Part shown: positions 17,508 to 24,686 of the stretch, in pieces
How positions within the stretch are numbered: the first letter of the stretch is position 1
How the letters are laid out: the number at the start of each line of letters is the position of its first letter
Source: Flavobacterium sp. LPB0248
GTDB taxonomy: Bacteria; Bacteroidota; Bacteroidia; Flavobacteriales; Flavobacteriaceae
Direction of reading: 5' to 3'
Assembly (NCBI RefSeq): GCF_013388355.1
Contig: NZ_CP058246.1
Span: forward strand, 1,488,001 to 1,552,000
DNA: 64,000 bases
Program-made: the position numbers and the translations under genes
The notes under the pieces: model-generated
What the model was told of the DNA's origin: nothing
Databases searched by the model: none
Seen by the model: the letters and a program-made list of their open reading frames with translations, nothing else

Positions 17508-18407
17508 TTACTTAACTTTCAACCTCTGCCCGATCGAAATCGCATTATCGGTTAGATTATTCTTCTTTTTTAAATCTTCAACCAATAAATTAAATTTCTT
17601 TGAAATCGAATAAAGCGTATCTCCTTTTTGAACCTCATACAAATTCGGATCGTATTGATTCATATTGATTTTTGGGTCAGAAGCTACATCATAAGATGAT
17701 TTTTTTGGTGGAGCCGAAGTATTAATCGGAACATAGTTTCTTCCTGTAACCTGACAATCATATTGATGCAGATTGTATCGCTCAATATAACTGATCAATT
17801 TATCGGGATATTTAGGATCTGTTGCGTAACCGCAAGCTCTAAGTCCTTTTGCCCAAGCTTTGTAATCATCTTTTTCGTAAGTGAATAAACTGGCATATCG
17901 TTTTTTTCCAACCAAAAACAAGGCATGATCTCTATATGATTCTGATGCCTGAGGATATTTTCTAAAACATTCCTGAGCCGAGTCATCGTCATGGCGAACA
18001 CTTTCTCCTAACCAATCATTATGACATTTTATTCCAAAATGATTATTAGCATCTACAGCCAAATCTCCTCTTCCTGCACCAGATTCTAAAATTCCTTGAG
18101 CCAAAATAATACTCGCCGGAATTCCATAAGTCTTCATGTTTCCCATTGCAATTTCTTTGTACTGCAACACATAATTATTAATAAGATCACTGGTAACAAC
18201 TGTTTTAGATGTAGATTGAATAACCTCAGTTGTATTATTTGTAGAAGGGTAATTTTTACCGATTGGTTTAGTAGGAGTACTTCTTTTTGTAGCTGCCGTT
18301 CGAGTTTGAACTGCTGCCGCTTTTTTAGTCGTCGCTATGGCAGGCTTACTAGAAGAGCAGCTTGCTAAAGCTAATATTACGAGAAGTAATACAATTTTTT
18401 TAATCAT
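17508..18407 (-). CDS. Lipoprotein N-acetylglucosaminidase (GH73) with LysM domain
   Basis: This 299-residue peptidoglycan hydrolase starts with a lipoprotein signal (lipobox LASC, Cys17), followed by a Thr/Ala/Lys-rich linker (20-70). The GH73 glucosaminidase domain covers about 85-225: the general acid is probably the Glu in QGILESGAGRGDLA, and NNHFGIKCH, ESYRDHALFL and AWAKGLRACGYATDPKY are family blocks. A single LysM peptidoglycan-binding domain closes the protein (YEVQKGDTLYSISKKFNL, NNLTDNAISIGQRL). It should trim glycan strands from the periplasmic side. Its start overlaps the end of the upstream desulfhydrase gene by eight bases, so the two are probably translated from one mRNA. Confidence 0.92.
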   Translation of the reverse strand: MIKKIVLLLVILALASCSSSKPAIATTKKAAAVQTRTAATKRSTPTKPIGKNYPSTNNTTEVIQSTSKTVVTSDLINNYVLQYKEIAMGNMKTYGIPASIILAQGILESGAGRGDLAVDANNHFGIKCHNDWLGESVRHDDDSAQECFRKYPQASESYRDHALFLVGKKRYASLFTYEKDDYKAWAKGLRACGYATDPKYPDKLISYIERYNLHQYDCQVTGRNYVPINTSAPPKKSSYDVASDPKINMNQYDPNLYEVQKGDTLYSISKKFNLLVEDLKKKNNLTDNAISIGQRLKVK

Positions 18408-19308
18408 TGGTTTTGAGTATTGGTAATTTCTTCTGCTTCAACTTTATATTCATTCCGTCAATTCCCTGCAATCCGCCTGTGTGAATGAGTAAAATTTTTG
18501 AATGTGCAGGAAAATAATTTTTGCCGATTAAATCTATAACGCCAAAAACCATCTTTCCTGTATAAATTGGATCTAAGGGCACTTTTGTTTTTTCAAAAAA
18601 AGCATTAATAAATTCAATTAATTCTAAATTTATCTTGCCATAACCTCCAAAATGATAGTCAGAAACTAAATTCCAGTTATCTTTATTTGCAAAAATACGA
18701 ATTTCATCGGTTAAAAAGTCACCTTTTAACGCTGGAAACCCCAAAATTTTCTGATTTGGCAGTGAACTATTAATCAATCCCGAAATCGTGCCACCCGTTC
18801 CAACAGCACAGCAAACGTAATCAAAAACCGCATCTTCATCAGTTAAAATCTCCTCACAGCCTTTTACAGCAAGTTCGTTTGTTCCGCCTTCTGGAACGAG
18901 ATAAAAATCGCCAAATTTATCTTGCAGCTTTTCTATAAAAGATTCTTCGTTTTTTAAACGATACTCTTCTCTCGAAACAAACTCAAACTGCATTCCGTTT
19001 TCTTGAGCAAATTTCAAGGTTGGATTTTCCTCTATTTTGTCCAAAAGCTCATCTCCGCGAATGATTCCGATAGTTTTAAAACCTTGTTCTTTACCTGCAT
19101 AAGCTACTGCAGCAATATGATTGGAAAAAGCTCCCCCAAAAGTCAATAAAGTGTCTTTATTTTCGACTTTCGCCTGAAGCAAATTGTATTTCAGTTTTCT
19201 GAATTTATTTCCTGAAACAAACGGATGAATTAGATCTTCTCGTTTAATTGTCAACGAAATATCATTCGGAAACTGAATATTTATATTTTGATTGAAAACT
19301 GAATTCAT
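18400..19308 (-). CDS. PLP-dependent D-cysteine desulfhydrase / ACC deaminase homologue
   Basis: A 302-residue fold-type II PLP enzyme. REDLIHPFVSGNKFRKLKYN places the cofactor lysine at Lys35; FGGAFSNHIAAVAYAG (57-72) is the SNH motif of this family, and CAVGTGGTISG is the phosphate-binding loop. Homologues are annotated as 1-aminocyclopropane-1-carboxylate deaminase or D-cysteine desulfhydrase (D-cysteine to pyruvate, sulfide and ammonia). The protein is shorter than the roughly 330-residue characterised members. In a bacterium without known ACC metabolism, D-cysteine or another D-amino acid is the likelier substrate, but residues alone do not settle it. It overlaps the GH73 gene downstream. 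Confidence 0.85.
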   Translation of the reverse strand: MNSVFNQNINIQFPNDISLTIKREDLIHPFVSGNKFRKLKYNLLQAKVENKDTLLTFGGAFSNHIAAVAYAGKEQGFKTIGIIRGDELLDKIEENPTLKFAQENGMQFEFVSREEYRLKNEESFIEKLQDKFGDFYLVPEGGTNELAVKGCEEILTDEDAVFDYVCCAVGTGGTISGLINSSLPNQKILGFPALKGDFLTDEIRIFANKDNWNLVSDYHFGGYGKINLELIEFINAFFEKTKVPLDPIYTGKMVFGVIDLIGKNYFPAHSKILLIHTGGLQGIDGMNIKLKQKKLPILKTND

Positions 19309-19356
19309 TATTTAAAGTTGAAAGTCAAAAGTGACAATTCATAGTTTTTTTTAAGC

Positions 19357-19698
19357 CTATTGCTTGTTGCTTTTTATGTAATCTAGAAACCGAAAAAAAG
19401 ATCGATTTTTAAGATAATTCAAGTCGGCTTCTTTGTTATAGGCTTCTCTTTCAAAACTGATATTTCGATACGCTAATGCCCCATTTTTATATTGAATCAG
19501 ACGAATTAGATATTCTAAAAAATACCAGATAAAAAACGGAATTACTAAAAGTTCTAATTGCTGTCTTAAATGAATCTTTTCATGATTAACAAAAACTTTA
19601 TTTGTTTTATCAAAATCATATTTTGCAATTACAAACGGAAATACAGCCATTCCTCGATAACCTTTCGGAATTAAATATTTGGCAACAATCAGAAACAT
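19357..19698 (-). CDS. Small membrane protein with an HExxH motif
   Basis: The 113-residue protein has a hydrophobic N-terminus (1-26), an HEKIH motif at 39-43 (VNHEKIHLRQQLELL), one clear transmembrane helix at about 50-68 (VIPFFIWYFLEYLIRLI), and a second acidic block SFEREAYNKEAD at 81-92. HExxH plus a Glu some 40 residues later is the minimal zinc-binding layout of gluzincin-type peptidases such as M48/M56. The protein is far smaller than those families. I do not recognise a named family and cannot say whether it is catalytic. It is divergent from the DUF5522 gene. Confidence 0.7.
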   Translation of the reverse strand: MFLIVAKYLIPKGYRGMAVFPFVIAKYDFDKTNKVFVNHEKIHLRQQLELLVIPFFIWYFLEYLIRLIQYKNGALAYRNISFEREAYNKEADLNYLKNRSFFRFLDYIKSNKQ

Positions 19699-19713
19699 TG
19701 GCTGTAAAATTTA

Positions 19714-19721
19714 TAAATTTG
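19714..19721 (+). promoter_or_regulatory. -7 box of the DUF5522 gene
   Basis: TAAATTTG matches TAnnTTTG, about 90 bases before the start codon. Confidence 0.4.
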
Positions 19722-19812
19722 TAGCTATAAAATTGTTCGATTTCAATAAAATCATAATCAAATATTTTTATTTTTGATTTTAATTATTTGAAAAGGAACG
19801 CGAAGCAGATTT

Positions 19813-19998
19813 ATGAAAGAGCAAAGTAATGAAAATAAATTAATCGAAGGCGAAGATTTTTACTATACGCCTGAAGGTTATAAATGCTTTACTGAAAAAC
19901 ATCATTTAAAACGTGGTTACTGCTGCAAAAGCGGCTGCCGTCATTGTCCTTATGGGTTCGATAAAAGAACGGGCGAAATAAGAAGAAAAACGAATTAG
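19813..19998 (+). CDS. DUF5522 cysteine-rich small protein
   Basis: The 61-residue protein has the DUF5522 pattern: FYYTPEGYKCFTEKHHLKRG, then YCCKSGCRHCPYGF. His and Cys residues (CCxxxCxxCPY with HHLKRG) suggest a bound metal, zinc or an iron-sulfur cluster. There is no signal peptide. Function unknown. The family is widespread in Bacteroidota and a few other bacteria. The start ATG at 19813 follows the box at 19714. Confidence 0.88.
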   Translation: MKEQSNENKLIEGEDFYYTPEGYKCFTEKHHLKRGYCCKSGCRHCPYGFDKRTGEIRRKTN

Positions 19999-20025
19999 AT
20001 AATTTGAAAATAAGTCAATTAGATA

Positions 20026-20057
20026 ATTCTAAAATCTAAAATCAACAATCTAAAATA
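20026..20057. repeat. ATCTAAAATCT-type intergenic repeat
   Basis: ATTCTAAAATCTAAAATCAA followed by CAATCTAAAAT; same family as 1018, 17392 and 50541. Confidence 0.4.
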
Positions 20058-20238
20058 TTAATATGGATATCCATTCAAGAAAATTCAGGATTAAAATCCA
20101 CAAGTCCTATCACAGGTCGGATATCCGTTATCCTTAGTTTTTTTTAATTAGAAAATGTGGCAATTTGAAAATGAGTTAATTTGAAAATGGGATAATTAAA
20201 ATAAATTTCAAATTTTAAATTCCAATTTCGTCGGCTGA

Positions 20239-20410
20239 TATTTCGCTCCGCTGGAGCTTTTATATTGGGTGATTATTGTTTTCTATAAATATTACGCCTT
20301 TCCAAGGCTTTACATTTGTAATTTTTATATTCCATAAAGCTCCTTTAGGAGCGGCATATTTATAGAAATCATTTTAGCCGTTACATTTAAGCCCCAGCGG
20401 GGCGGCATAA
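20239..20410. repeat. Block of nested GC-rich palindromes
   Basis: Three short GC-rich hairpins follow one another in AT-rich DNA: GCTCCGCTGGAGC (20245-20257), GCTCCTTTAGGAGC (20339-20352) and GCCCCAGCGGGGC (20391-20403). Around the second, TTTCTATAAATAT (20280-20292) faces ATATTTATAGAAA (20356-20368), giving a larger palindromic structure. It looks like a small non-coding repeat element, source unknown. Confidence 0.55.
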
Positions 20411-20454
20411 TTAAAAAAACAAAAAATTAATCTGTTGTTAATCTAAGTAAAATA

Positions 20455-20490
20455 CCTTAGCGTCTTAGAACCTTAGCAACTTAGCATCTC
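20455..20490. repeat. CTTAGAACCTTAGC-type repeat
   Basis: CCTTAGCGTCTTAGAACCTT is followed by AGCAACTTAGCATCTC. Relatives lie at 44889-44921 (reverse orientation), 45598-45630 and 57571-57630. Confidence 0.45.
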
Positions 20491-20498
20491 TAAAAAAA

Positions 20499-22475
20499 AT
20501 GACTTTTCAAGAACAAATACAACAAGGAATACCTTCTATACTACCTCAAAAAAAGGACTACGATCCAGCAATTAATCATGCTCCGAAACGAAAAGAAATT
20601 CTTTCGGCAGAAGAGAAAAAACTGGCGCTTAAAAATGCCTTGCGTTATTTTGATCCAAAACATCACGCCGAATTGATTCCTGAATTTTCAGAAGAATTAG
20701 AAACTTACGGACGTATTTATATGTATCGTCTTCGTCCAGATTACAGAATGTACGCAAGACCGATTGACGAATATCCTGGGAAATCATTGCAGGCAAAAGC
20801 GATTATGCACATGATTCAAAACAATTTGGATTATGCTGTGGCACAACATCCACATGAATTGATTACCTATGGCGGAAACGGTGCTGTTTTTCAAAACTGG
20901 GCTCAATATTTATTAACGATGCAATATTTGTCTGAAATGACAGATGAGCAGACTTTAACGATGTATTCAGGTCATCCAATGGGCTTATTCCCTTCGCATA
21001 AAGAAGCGCCAAGAGTTGTGGTTACCAATGGAATGGTTATCCCGAATTATTCTAAACCTGATGATTGGGAAAAAATGAATGCTTTAGGAGTTTCGCAATA
21101 CGGGCAAATGACAGCGGGAAGTTATATGTACATTGGCCCACAGGGAATTGTACACGGAACAACTATTACAGTTTTAAACGGTTTCAGAAAAATAAAACAA
21201 AATCCAGAAGGAAGTTTATTTGTAACTTCTGGTCTTGGAGGAATGTCAGGCGCACAACCAAAGGCAGGAAATATTGCTGGATGTATTACAGTTTGTGCTG
21301 AGGTAAATCCGAAAATTACAAAAATCCGTCATGAACAAGGCTGGATTAACGAAGTGGTAACTTCAACTGACGAATTGGTTGCCAGAGTAGCTTTGGCTAA
21401 AGCCAATAAAGAAACCGTTTCTATTGCTTATTTAGGGAATGTAGTTGACGTTTGGGAACGTTTTGATCAAGAAAATATTAAAATTGATTTAGGTTCAGAC
21501 CAGACTTCGCTTCATAATCCTTGGGCTGGAGGTTATTATCCGGTTGGAATTTCATTTGAAGATGCTAATAAAATGATGGCTAATAATCCAGAATTATTCA
21601 AAGAAAAAGTTCAGGAAACGTTACGTCGTCATGCAAATGCTATTAACAAACATACTGCAAAAGGAACTTACTTTTTTGATTACGGAAATGCTTTTTTACT
21701 AGAAGCTTCTCGTGCAGGCGCCGATGTAATGGCCGAAAACAATATCGATTTTAAATACCCTAGTTACGTTCAGGATATCATGGGTCCAATGTGTTTTGAT
21801 TACGGATTTGGTCCTTTCAGATGGGTTTGTACTTCAGGAAAACCAGAAGATTTACTAAAAACTGATGCCATCGCTTGTGAAGTCTTAGAAAAAATGGCCG
21901 AAACTGCTCCAAATGAAATTCAGCAGCAAATGCAGGATAACATCAAATGGATTAAAGGCGCGCAAGAAAACAAATTAGTTGTAGGTTCTCAAGCTCGAAT
22001 TTTATATGCCGATGCTGAAGGACGAATTAAAATTGCCGAAGCCTTTAACCAGGCCATTGCAAAAGGCGAAATTGGCGCAGTTGTTTTAGGACGCGATCAT
22101 CATGACGTTTCTGGAACTGATTCGCCTTATAGAGAAACATCAAACATCTACGATGGATCTCGTTTTACTGCCGATATGGCCATTCATAATGTGATTGGAG
22201 ACAGCTTTAGAGGAGCAACTTGGGTTTCTATCCATAATGGTGGCGGAGTTGGCTGGGGAGAGGTTATAAATGGCGGATTTGGTATGGTTCTTGATGGCTC
22301 TACAGAGGCCTCAAAGCGTTTAGCTTCAATGCTTTTCTGGGATGTTAACAACGGAATTTCAAGAAGAAGCTGGGCACGAAATGAAGGTGCTGTTTTTGCT
22401 ATAAAAAGAGCAATGGAAGTTGAGCCATTATTGAAAGTAACTTTACCTAATCTAGTCGATGAAAGTTTGCTTTAA
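20499..22475 (+). CDS. hutU: Urocanate hydratase
   Basis: Urocanase converts urocanate to imidazolone propionate in histidine degradation, using tightly bound NAD+ in the cytoplasm. The 658-residue protein is longer than the roughly 550-residue Pseudomonas type but has all the core blocks: YGGNGAVFQNWAQYLL (124-139), the phosphate-binding GLGGMSGAQPKAG (245-257), and Cys444 in FGPFRWVCTSG, the counterpart of the essential cysteine. NGGGVGWGEVINGGFGMVLDG near the C-terminus is also conserved. Extra length is at the N-terminus and around 360-420. The other hut genes are not in the window. A lipoprotein gene follows after 30 bases. Confidence 0.96.
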   Translation: MTFQEQIQQGIPSILPQKKDYDPAINHAPKRKEILSAEEKKLALKNALRYFDPKHHAELIPEFSEELETYGRIYMYRLRPDYRMYARPIDEYPGKSLQAKAIMHMIQNNLDYAVAQHPHELITYGGNGAVFQNWAQYLLTMQYLSEMTDEQTLTMYSGHPMGLFPSHKEAPRVVVTNGMVIPNYSKPDDWEKMNALGVSQYGQMTAGSYMYIGPQGIVHGTTITVLNGFRKIKQNPEGSLFVTSGLGGMSGAQPKAGNIAGCITVCAEVNPKITKIRHEQGWINEVVTSTDELVARVALAKANKETVSIAYLGNVVDVWERFDQENIKIDLGSDQTSLHNPWAGGYYPVGISFEDANKMMANNPELFKEKVQETLRRHANAINKHTAKGTYFFDYGNAFLLEASRAGADVMAENNIDFKYPSYVQDIMGPMCFDYGFGPFRWVCTSGKPEDLLKTDAIACEVLEKMAETAPNEIQQQMQDNIKWIKGAQENKLVVGSQARILYADAEGRIKIAEAFNQAIAKGEIGAVVLGRDHHDVSGTDSPYRETSNIYDGSRFTADMAIHNVIGDSFRGATWVSIHNGGGVGWGEVINGGFGMVLDGSTEASKRLASMLFWDVNNGISRRSWARNEGAVFAIKRAMEVEPLLKVTLPNLVDESLL

Positions 22476-22505
22476 TTAAAATTGAGAACATTAATTCTTA
22501 GAAAT

Positions 22506-23042
22506 ATGAAAACACTTAAGTTAATTCCGTTTTTGCTACTGCTGATACTTACTTCTTGCAGTACTGTGACCGTTTATTCTGATTATGACAAAACTGTCGA
22601 TTTTACGCCTTATAAAACGTACGCCTACTTTAAGCCAGGAATTGACAAGGTTGAAATATCAGATTTAGATAAAAGAAGAATCTTACGCGCTATTGATGAT
22701 CAAATGCAAGCTAAAGGCTTTACAAAAAGCGAAAATCCTGACTTGCTGGTAAACATTTTTACAAAATCAAGAGAGCAAGTAGATGTAAACCAATTTACCG
22801 CTGGCTGGGGTTATGGCTGGGGCTGGGGTTGGAATCCTTACATGATGTACGGAGGACAGACTACAGTTTCTACTTCTACTGAAGGAACTTTATACATTGA
22901 TTTAATCGATGCTAAAAAGAAAGAAATGATCTGGCAAGGTGAAGGTGTTGGAACTCTGACAAGAAACATCGATAAAAAAGATGAAAAAATTGCTGAGTTT
23001 GTAGGCAAAATTTTAGCTCAATATCCGCCAGTTAAAAAATAG
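22506..23042 (+). CDS. DUF4136 lipoprotein
   Basis: The ATG at 22506 starts a 178-residue protein (MKTLKLIPF) with lipobox LTSC (Cys18); an in-frame TTG at 22482 would only add eight residues before the signal. The DUF4136 pattern is visible: VYSDYDKTVDFTPYKTYAY near the N-terminus, FTKSENPDLLVNIFTKSRE in the middle, and a Trp/Gly-rich YGWGWGWNPY segment typical of the family. It should be attached to a membrane, facing the periplasm. The function of the family is not known. It is 30 bases after hutU and may be co-transcribed, with no evident metabolic link. Confidence 0.88.
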   Translation: MKTLKLIPFLLLLILTSCSTVTVYSDYDKTVDFTPYKTYAYFKPGIDKVEISDLDKRRILRAIDDQMQAKGFTKSENPDLLVNIFTKSREQVDVNQFTAGWGYGWGWGWNPYMMYGGQTTVSTSTEGTLYIDLIDAKKKEMIWQGEGVGTLTRNIDKKDEKIAEFVGKILAQYPPVKK

Positions 23043-23089
23043 TTTTCAGTCGAAGTTGCAGTTTTCAGTTTTTGTAAAACGTTAAATAG

Positions 23090-23122
23090 TTGCGAACTTT
23101 TCAGAAATAATTAATACATTTG
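23090..23122 (+). promoter_or_regulatory. Promoter of the ilvA leader
   Basis: TACATTTG at 23115-23122 is a perfect -7 box; TTG at 23090-23092 lies 22 bases upstream as a possible -33 element. Transcription would begin about 15 bases before the leader peptide ATG. Confidence 0.6.
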
Positions 23123-23142
23123 CGCTTCAATCAGTAAAGAAA

Positions 23143-23202
23143 ATGACAAATTTTAACAACATTATTATCGCTATTATTAGCATTATTGCAATTCAGCAAT
23201 AA
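23143..23202 (+). CDS. Isoleucine-rich leader peptide for ilvA attenuation
   Basis: A 19-codon frame (MTNFNNIIIAIISIIAIQQ) has eight Ile codons, seven of them ATT, and a TAA stop 164 bases before ilvA. The coding end overlaps a hairpin: CATTATTGC (23181-23189) pairs perfectly with GCAATAATG (23196-23204). GAGGT at 23207-23211 can pair with ACCTC at 23245-23249, the left arm of the terminator at 23244-23268. This is the layout of a ribosome-mediated attenuator: stalling at Ile codons when Ile-tRNA is scarce would free the antiterminator. It matches the end product of the threonine dehydratase pathway. The peptide itself probably has no function. Confidence 0.85.
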   Translation: MTNFNNIIIAIISIIAIQQ

Positions 23203-23243
23203 TGGCGAGGTGCTATATAAGTTTGTAAAATATAATTTATAAG

Positions 23244-23268
23244 AACCTCCCAATTGGGAGGTTTTTTA
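23244..23268 (+). terminator. Attenuator terminator in the ilvA leader
   Basis: AACCTCCCAATTGGGAGGTT is a perfect 20-base palindrome followed by a T run, located between the leader peptide and ilvA. Its left arm can alternatively pair with GAGGT at 23207-23211. Confidence 0.9.
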
Positions 23269-23289
23269 TTTTTAAAATAATTTTAAACA

Positions 23290-23351
23290 GCCACGAATTC
23301 ACGAATTTATATATTCGAAGATTATCAAAAAATAATTCGTGAATTCGTGGC
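23290..23351. repeat. CCACGAATTCACGAATT inverted repeat
   Basis: GCCACGAATTCACGAATT (23290-23307) and its perfect reverse complement (23334-23351) enclose a 26-base loop directly before the ilvA ATG. The same 18-mer with a near-complement lies at 32321-32444. Confidence 0.75.
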
Positions 23352-23365
23352 GAAAAAAAAATCTC

Positions 23366-24610
23366 ATGAGTCTATTTAACGAAGTACTTAACGCAAAAAA
23401 GCAGCTCGAAAATGTAGTTGCTGCAACGCCATTGACCCAAAATTTAAATCTTTCAGACGAATTTGAATCGACTATTTTACTAAAAAGAGAAGATTTGCAA
23501 ATTGTCCGTTCATATAAAATTCGGGGCGCGTATAATAAGATTTCTTCGTTAAACGAAAAAGAAAAAGCAAATGGAATCGTATGCGCCAGTGCAGGAAATC
23601 ATGCGCAAGGTGTTGCTTATTCGTGTAATTTACTGCACATAAAAGGCAAAATTTATATGCCCAAAACAACTCCAAAACAAAAAGTAAAACAAGTACAGTT
23701 ATTCGGAAAATCGTTTGTTGAAATTGTTTTAACTGGAGATACTTTTGATGACGCTTATGCTTCTGCAACTGCTGATGCCATCAAAAATCATAAAACATTT
23801 ATTCATCCTTTTGATGACGAAAAAGTAATCTCTGGACAAGGAACTGTTGGATTAGAAATTCTTGAAAGCTTTAAAGAACCAATCGATTATGTTTTTGTTC
23901 CAATTGGCGGCGGCGGATTGGCATCGGGATTGTCTGAAGTTTTTAAACATTTAAGTCCGCATACAAAAATCATTGGTGTTGAACCAAAAGGTGCTCCTTC
24001 AATGAAAACTTCCATCGAAGAAAATAAAAATACACCACTAAAAACTATAGACAAATTTGTGGATGGTGCAGCTGTAAAACAAGTTGGTGACAAAACTTTT
24101 GAAATCTGCCGATATAATCTAGAAGATATTATTTTAGTTCCAGAAGGAAAAGTCTGCACCACAATTTTAAGATTGTATAATGAAGAAGCAATGGTTGTGG
24201 AACCTGCAGGCGCATTGACAATTGCCGCTTTGGATTTTTATAAAGATAAAATTAAAGGAAAAAATGTAGTTTGTATTGTTAGCGGAAGCAATAATGACAT
24301 TGAAAGAACAGCTGAAATAAAAGAACGCTCTTTATTATATGAAGGTTTAATGCATTATTTCATGATTCAGTTTCCACAGCGTCCTGGAGCTTTGAAAGAA
24401 TTTGTTAATAATATTTTAGGTCCAGATGATGATATCACTTATTTTCAGTTTGCTAAGAAAAACAGTCGCGAAGTAGGTTCTGTAGTTGTTGGTTTAGAAT
24501 TGAAAAACAAAAACGATATTATGCCTATCAAGCTGAAAATGACCGAAAATGGTTTTGAATTTCAATACTTAAATGACAATCAGGATTTGTTTACTCAATT
24601 AATTGGATAA
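23366..24610 (+). CDS. ilvA: Threonine dehydratase (threonine ammonia-lyase)
   Basis: IlvA deaminates threonine to 2-oxobutanoate, the first step from threonine to isoleucine. The 414-residue protein starts at ATG 23366 (MSLFNEVLNAKK). A GTG further upstream lies in the inverted repeat and is unlikely. The PLP lysine is Lys51 (SYKIRGAYNKI), followed by ASAGNHAQGVAYS, and the glycine loop PIGGGGLASG. The C-terminal part from about 322 (MIQFPQRPGALKEFVNNIL) is a single ACT-like regulatory domain, so this is the short IlvA type. Expression is probably controlled by the Ile leader peptide and terminator upstream, consistent with isoleucine as end product. No other ilv gene is adjacent. Confidence 0.95.
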   Translation: MSLFNEVLNAKKQLENVVAATPLTQNLNLSDEFESTILLKREDLQIVRSYKIRGAYNKISSLNEKEKANGIVCASAGNHAQGVAYSCNLLHIKGKIYMPKTTPKQKVKQVQLFGKSFVEIVLTGDTFDDAYASATADAIKNHKTFIHPFDDEKVISGQGTVGLEILESFKEPIDYVFVPIGGGGLASGLSEVFKHLSPHTKIIGVEPKGAPSMKTSIEENKNTPLKTIDKFVDGAAVKQVGDKTFEICRYNLEDIILVPEGKVCTTILRLYNEEAMVVEPAGALTIAALDFYKDKIKGKNVVCIVSGSNNDIERTAEIKERSLLYEGLMHYFMIQFPQRPGALKEFVNNILGPDDDITYFQFAKKNSREVGSVVVGLELKNKNDIMPIKLKMTENGFEFQYLNDNQDLFTQLIG

Positions 24611-24616
24611 AATAAA

Positions 24617-24648
24617 AAAAGGCTGTCAGATGGGACGACAGCCTTTTA
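24617..24648. terminator. Bidirectional terminator
   Basis: AAAAGGCTGTC and GACAGCCTTTT form a perfect 11-bp stem between convergent ilvA and the GH30 gene. Confidence 0.85.
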
Positions 24649-24686
24649 AAATCAAATCAAATTACTAATTGAATGTTTGGATTTAA

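Larger units (their letters stand above)
19999..20498. other. 500-bp non-coding repeat-rich region upstream of hutU
   Basis: No convincing coding frame. It holds an ATCTAAAATCT stretch (20026-20057), AATTTGAAAATGNGNTAATT repeats near 20159-20200, a palindrome-rich block (20239-20410) and a CTTAGAACCTTAGC stretch (20455-20490) just before the hutU start. No -7 box of good quality was recognised for hutU. Confidence 0.6.

Noticed and set aside
23339..23365. GTG start for ilvA nine codons upstream
   Set aside because: It lies in the right arm of the CCACGAATTC inverted repeat and gives an N-terminus (MNSWRKKN) not found in threonine dehydratases as known to me.
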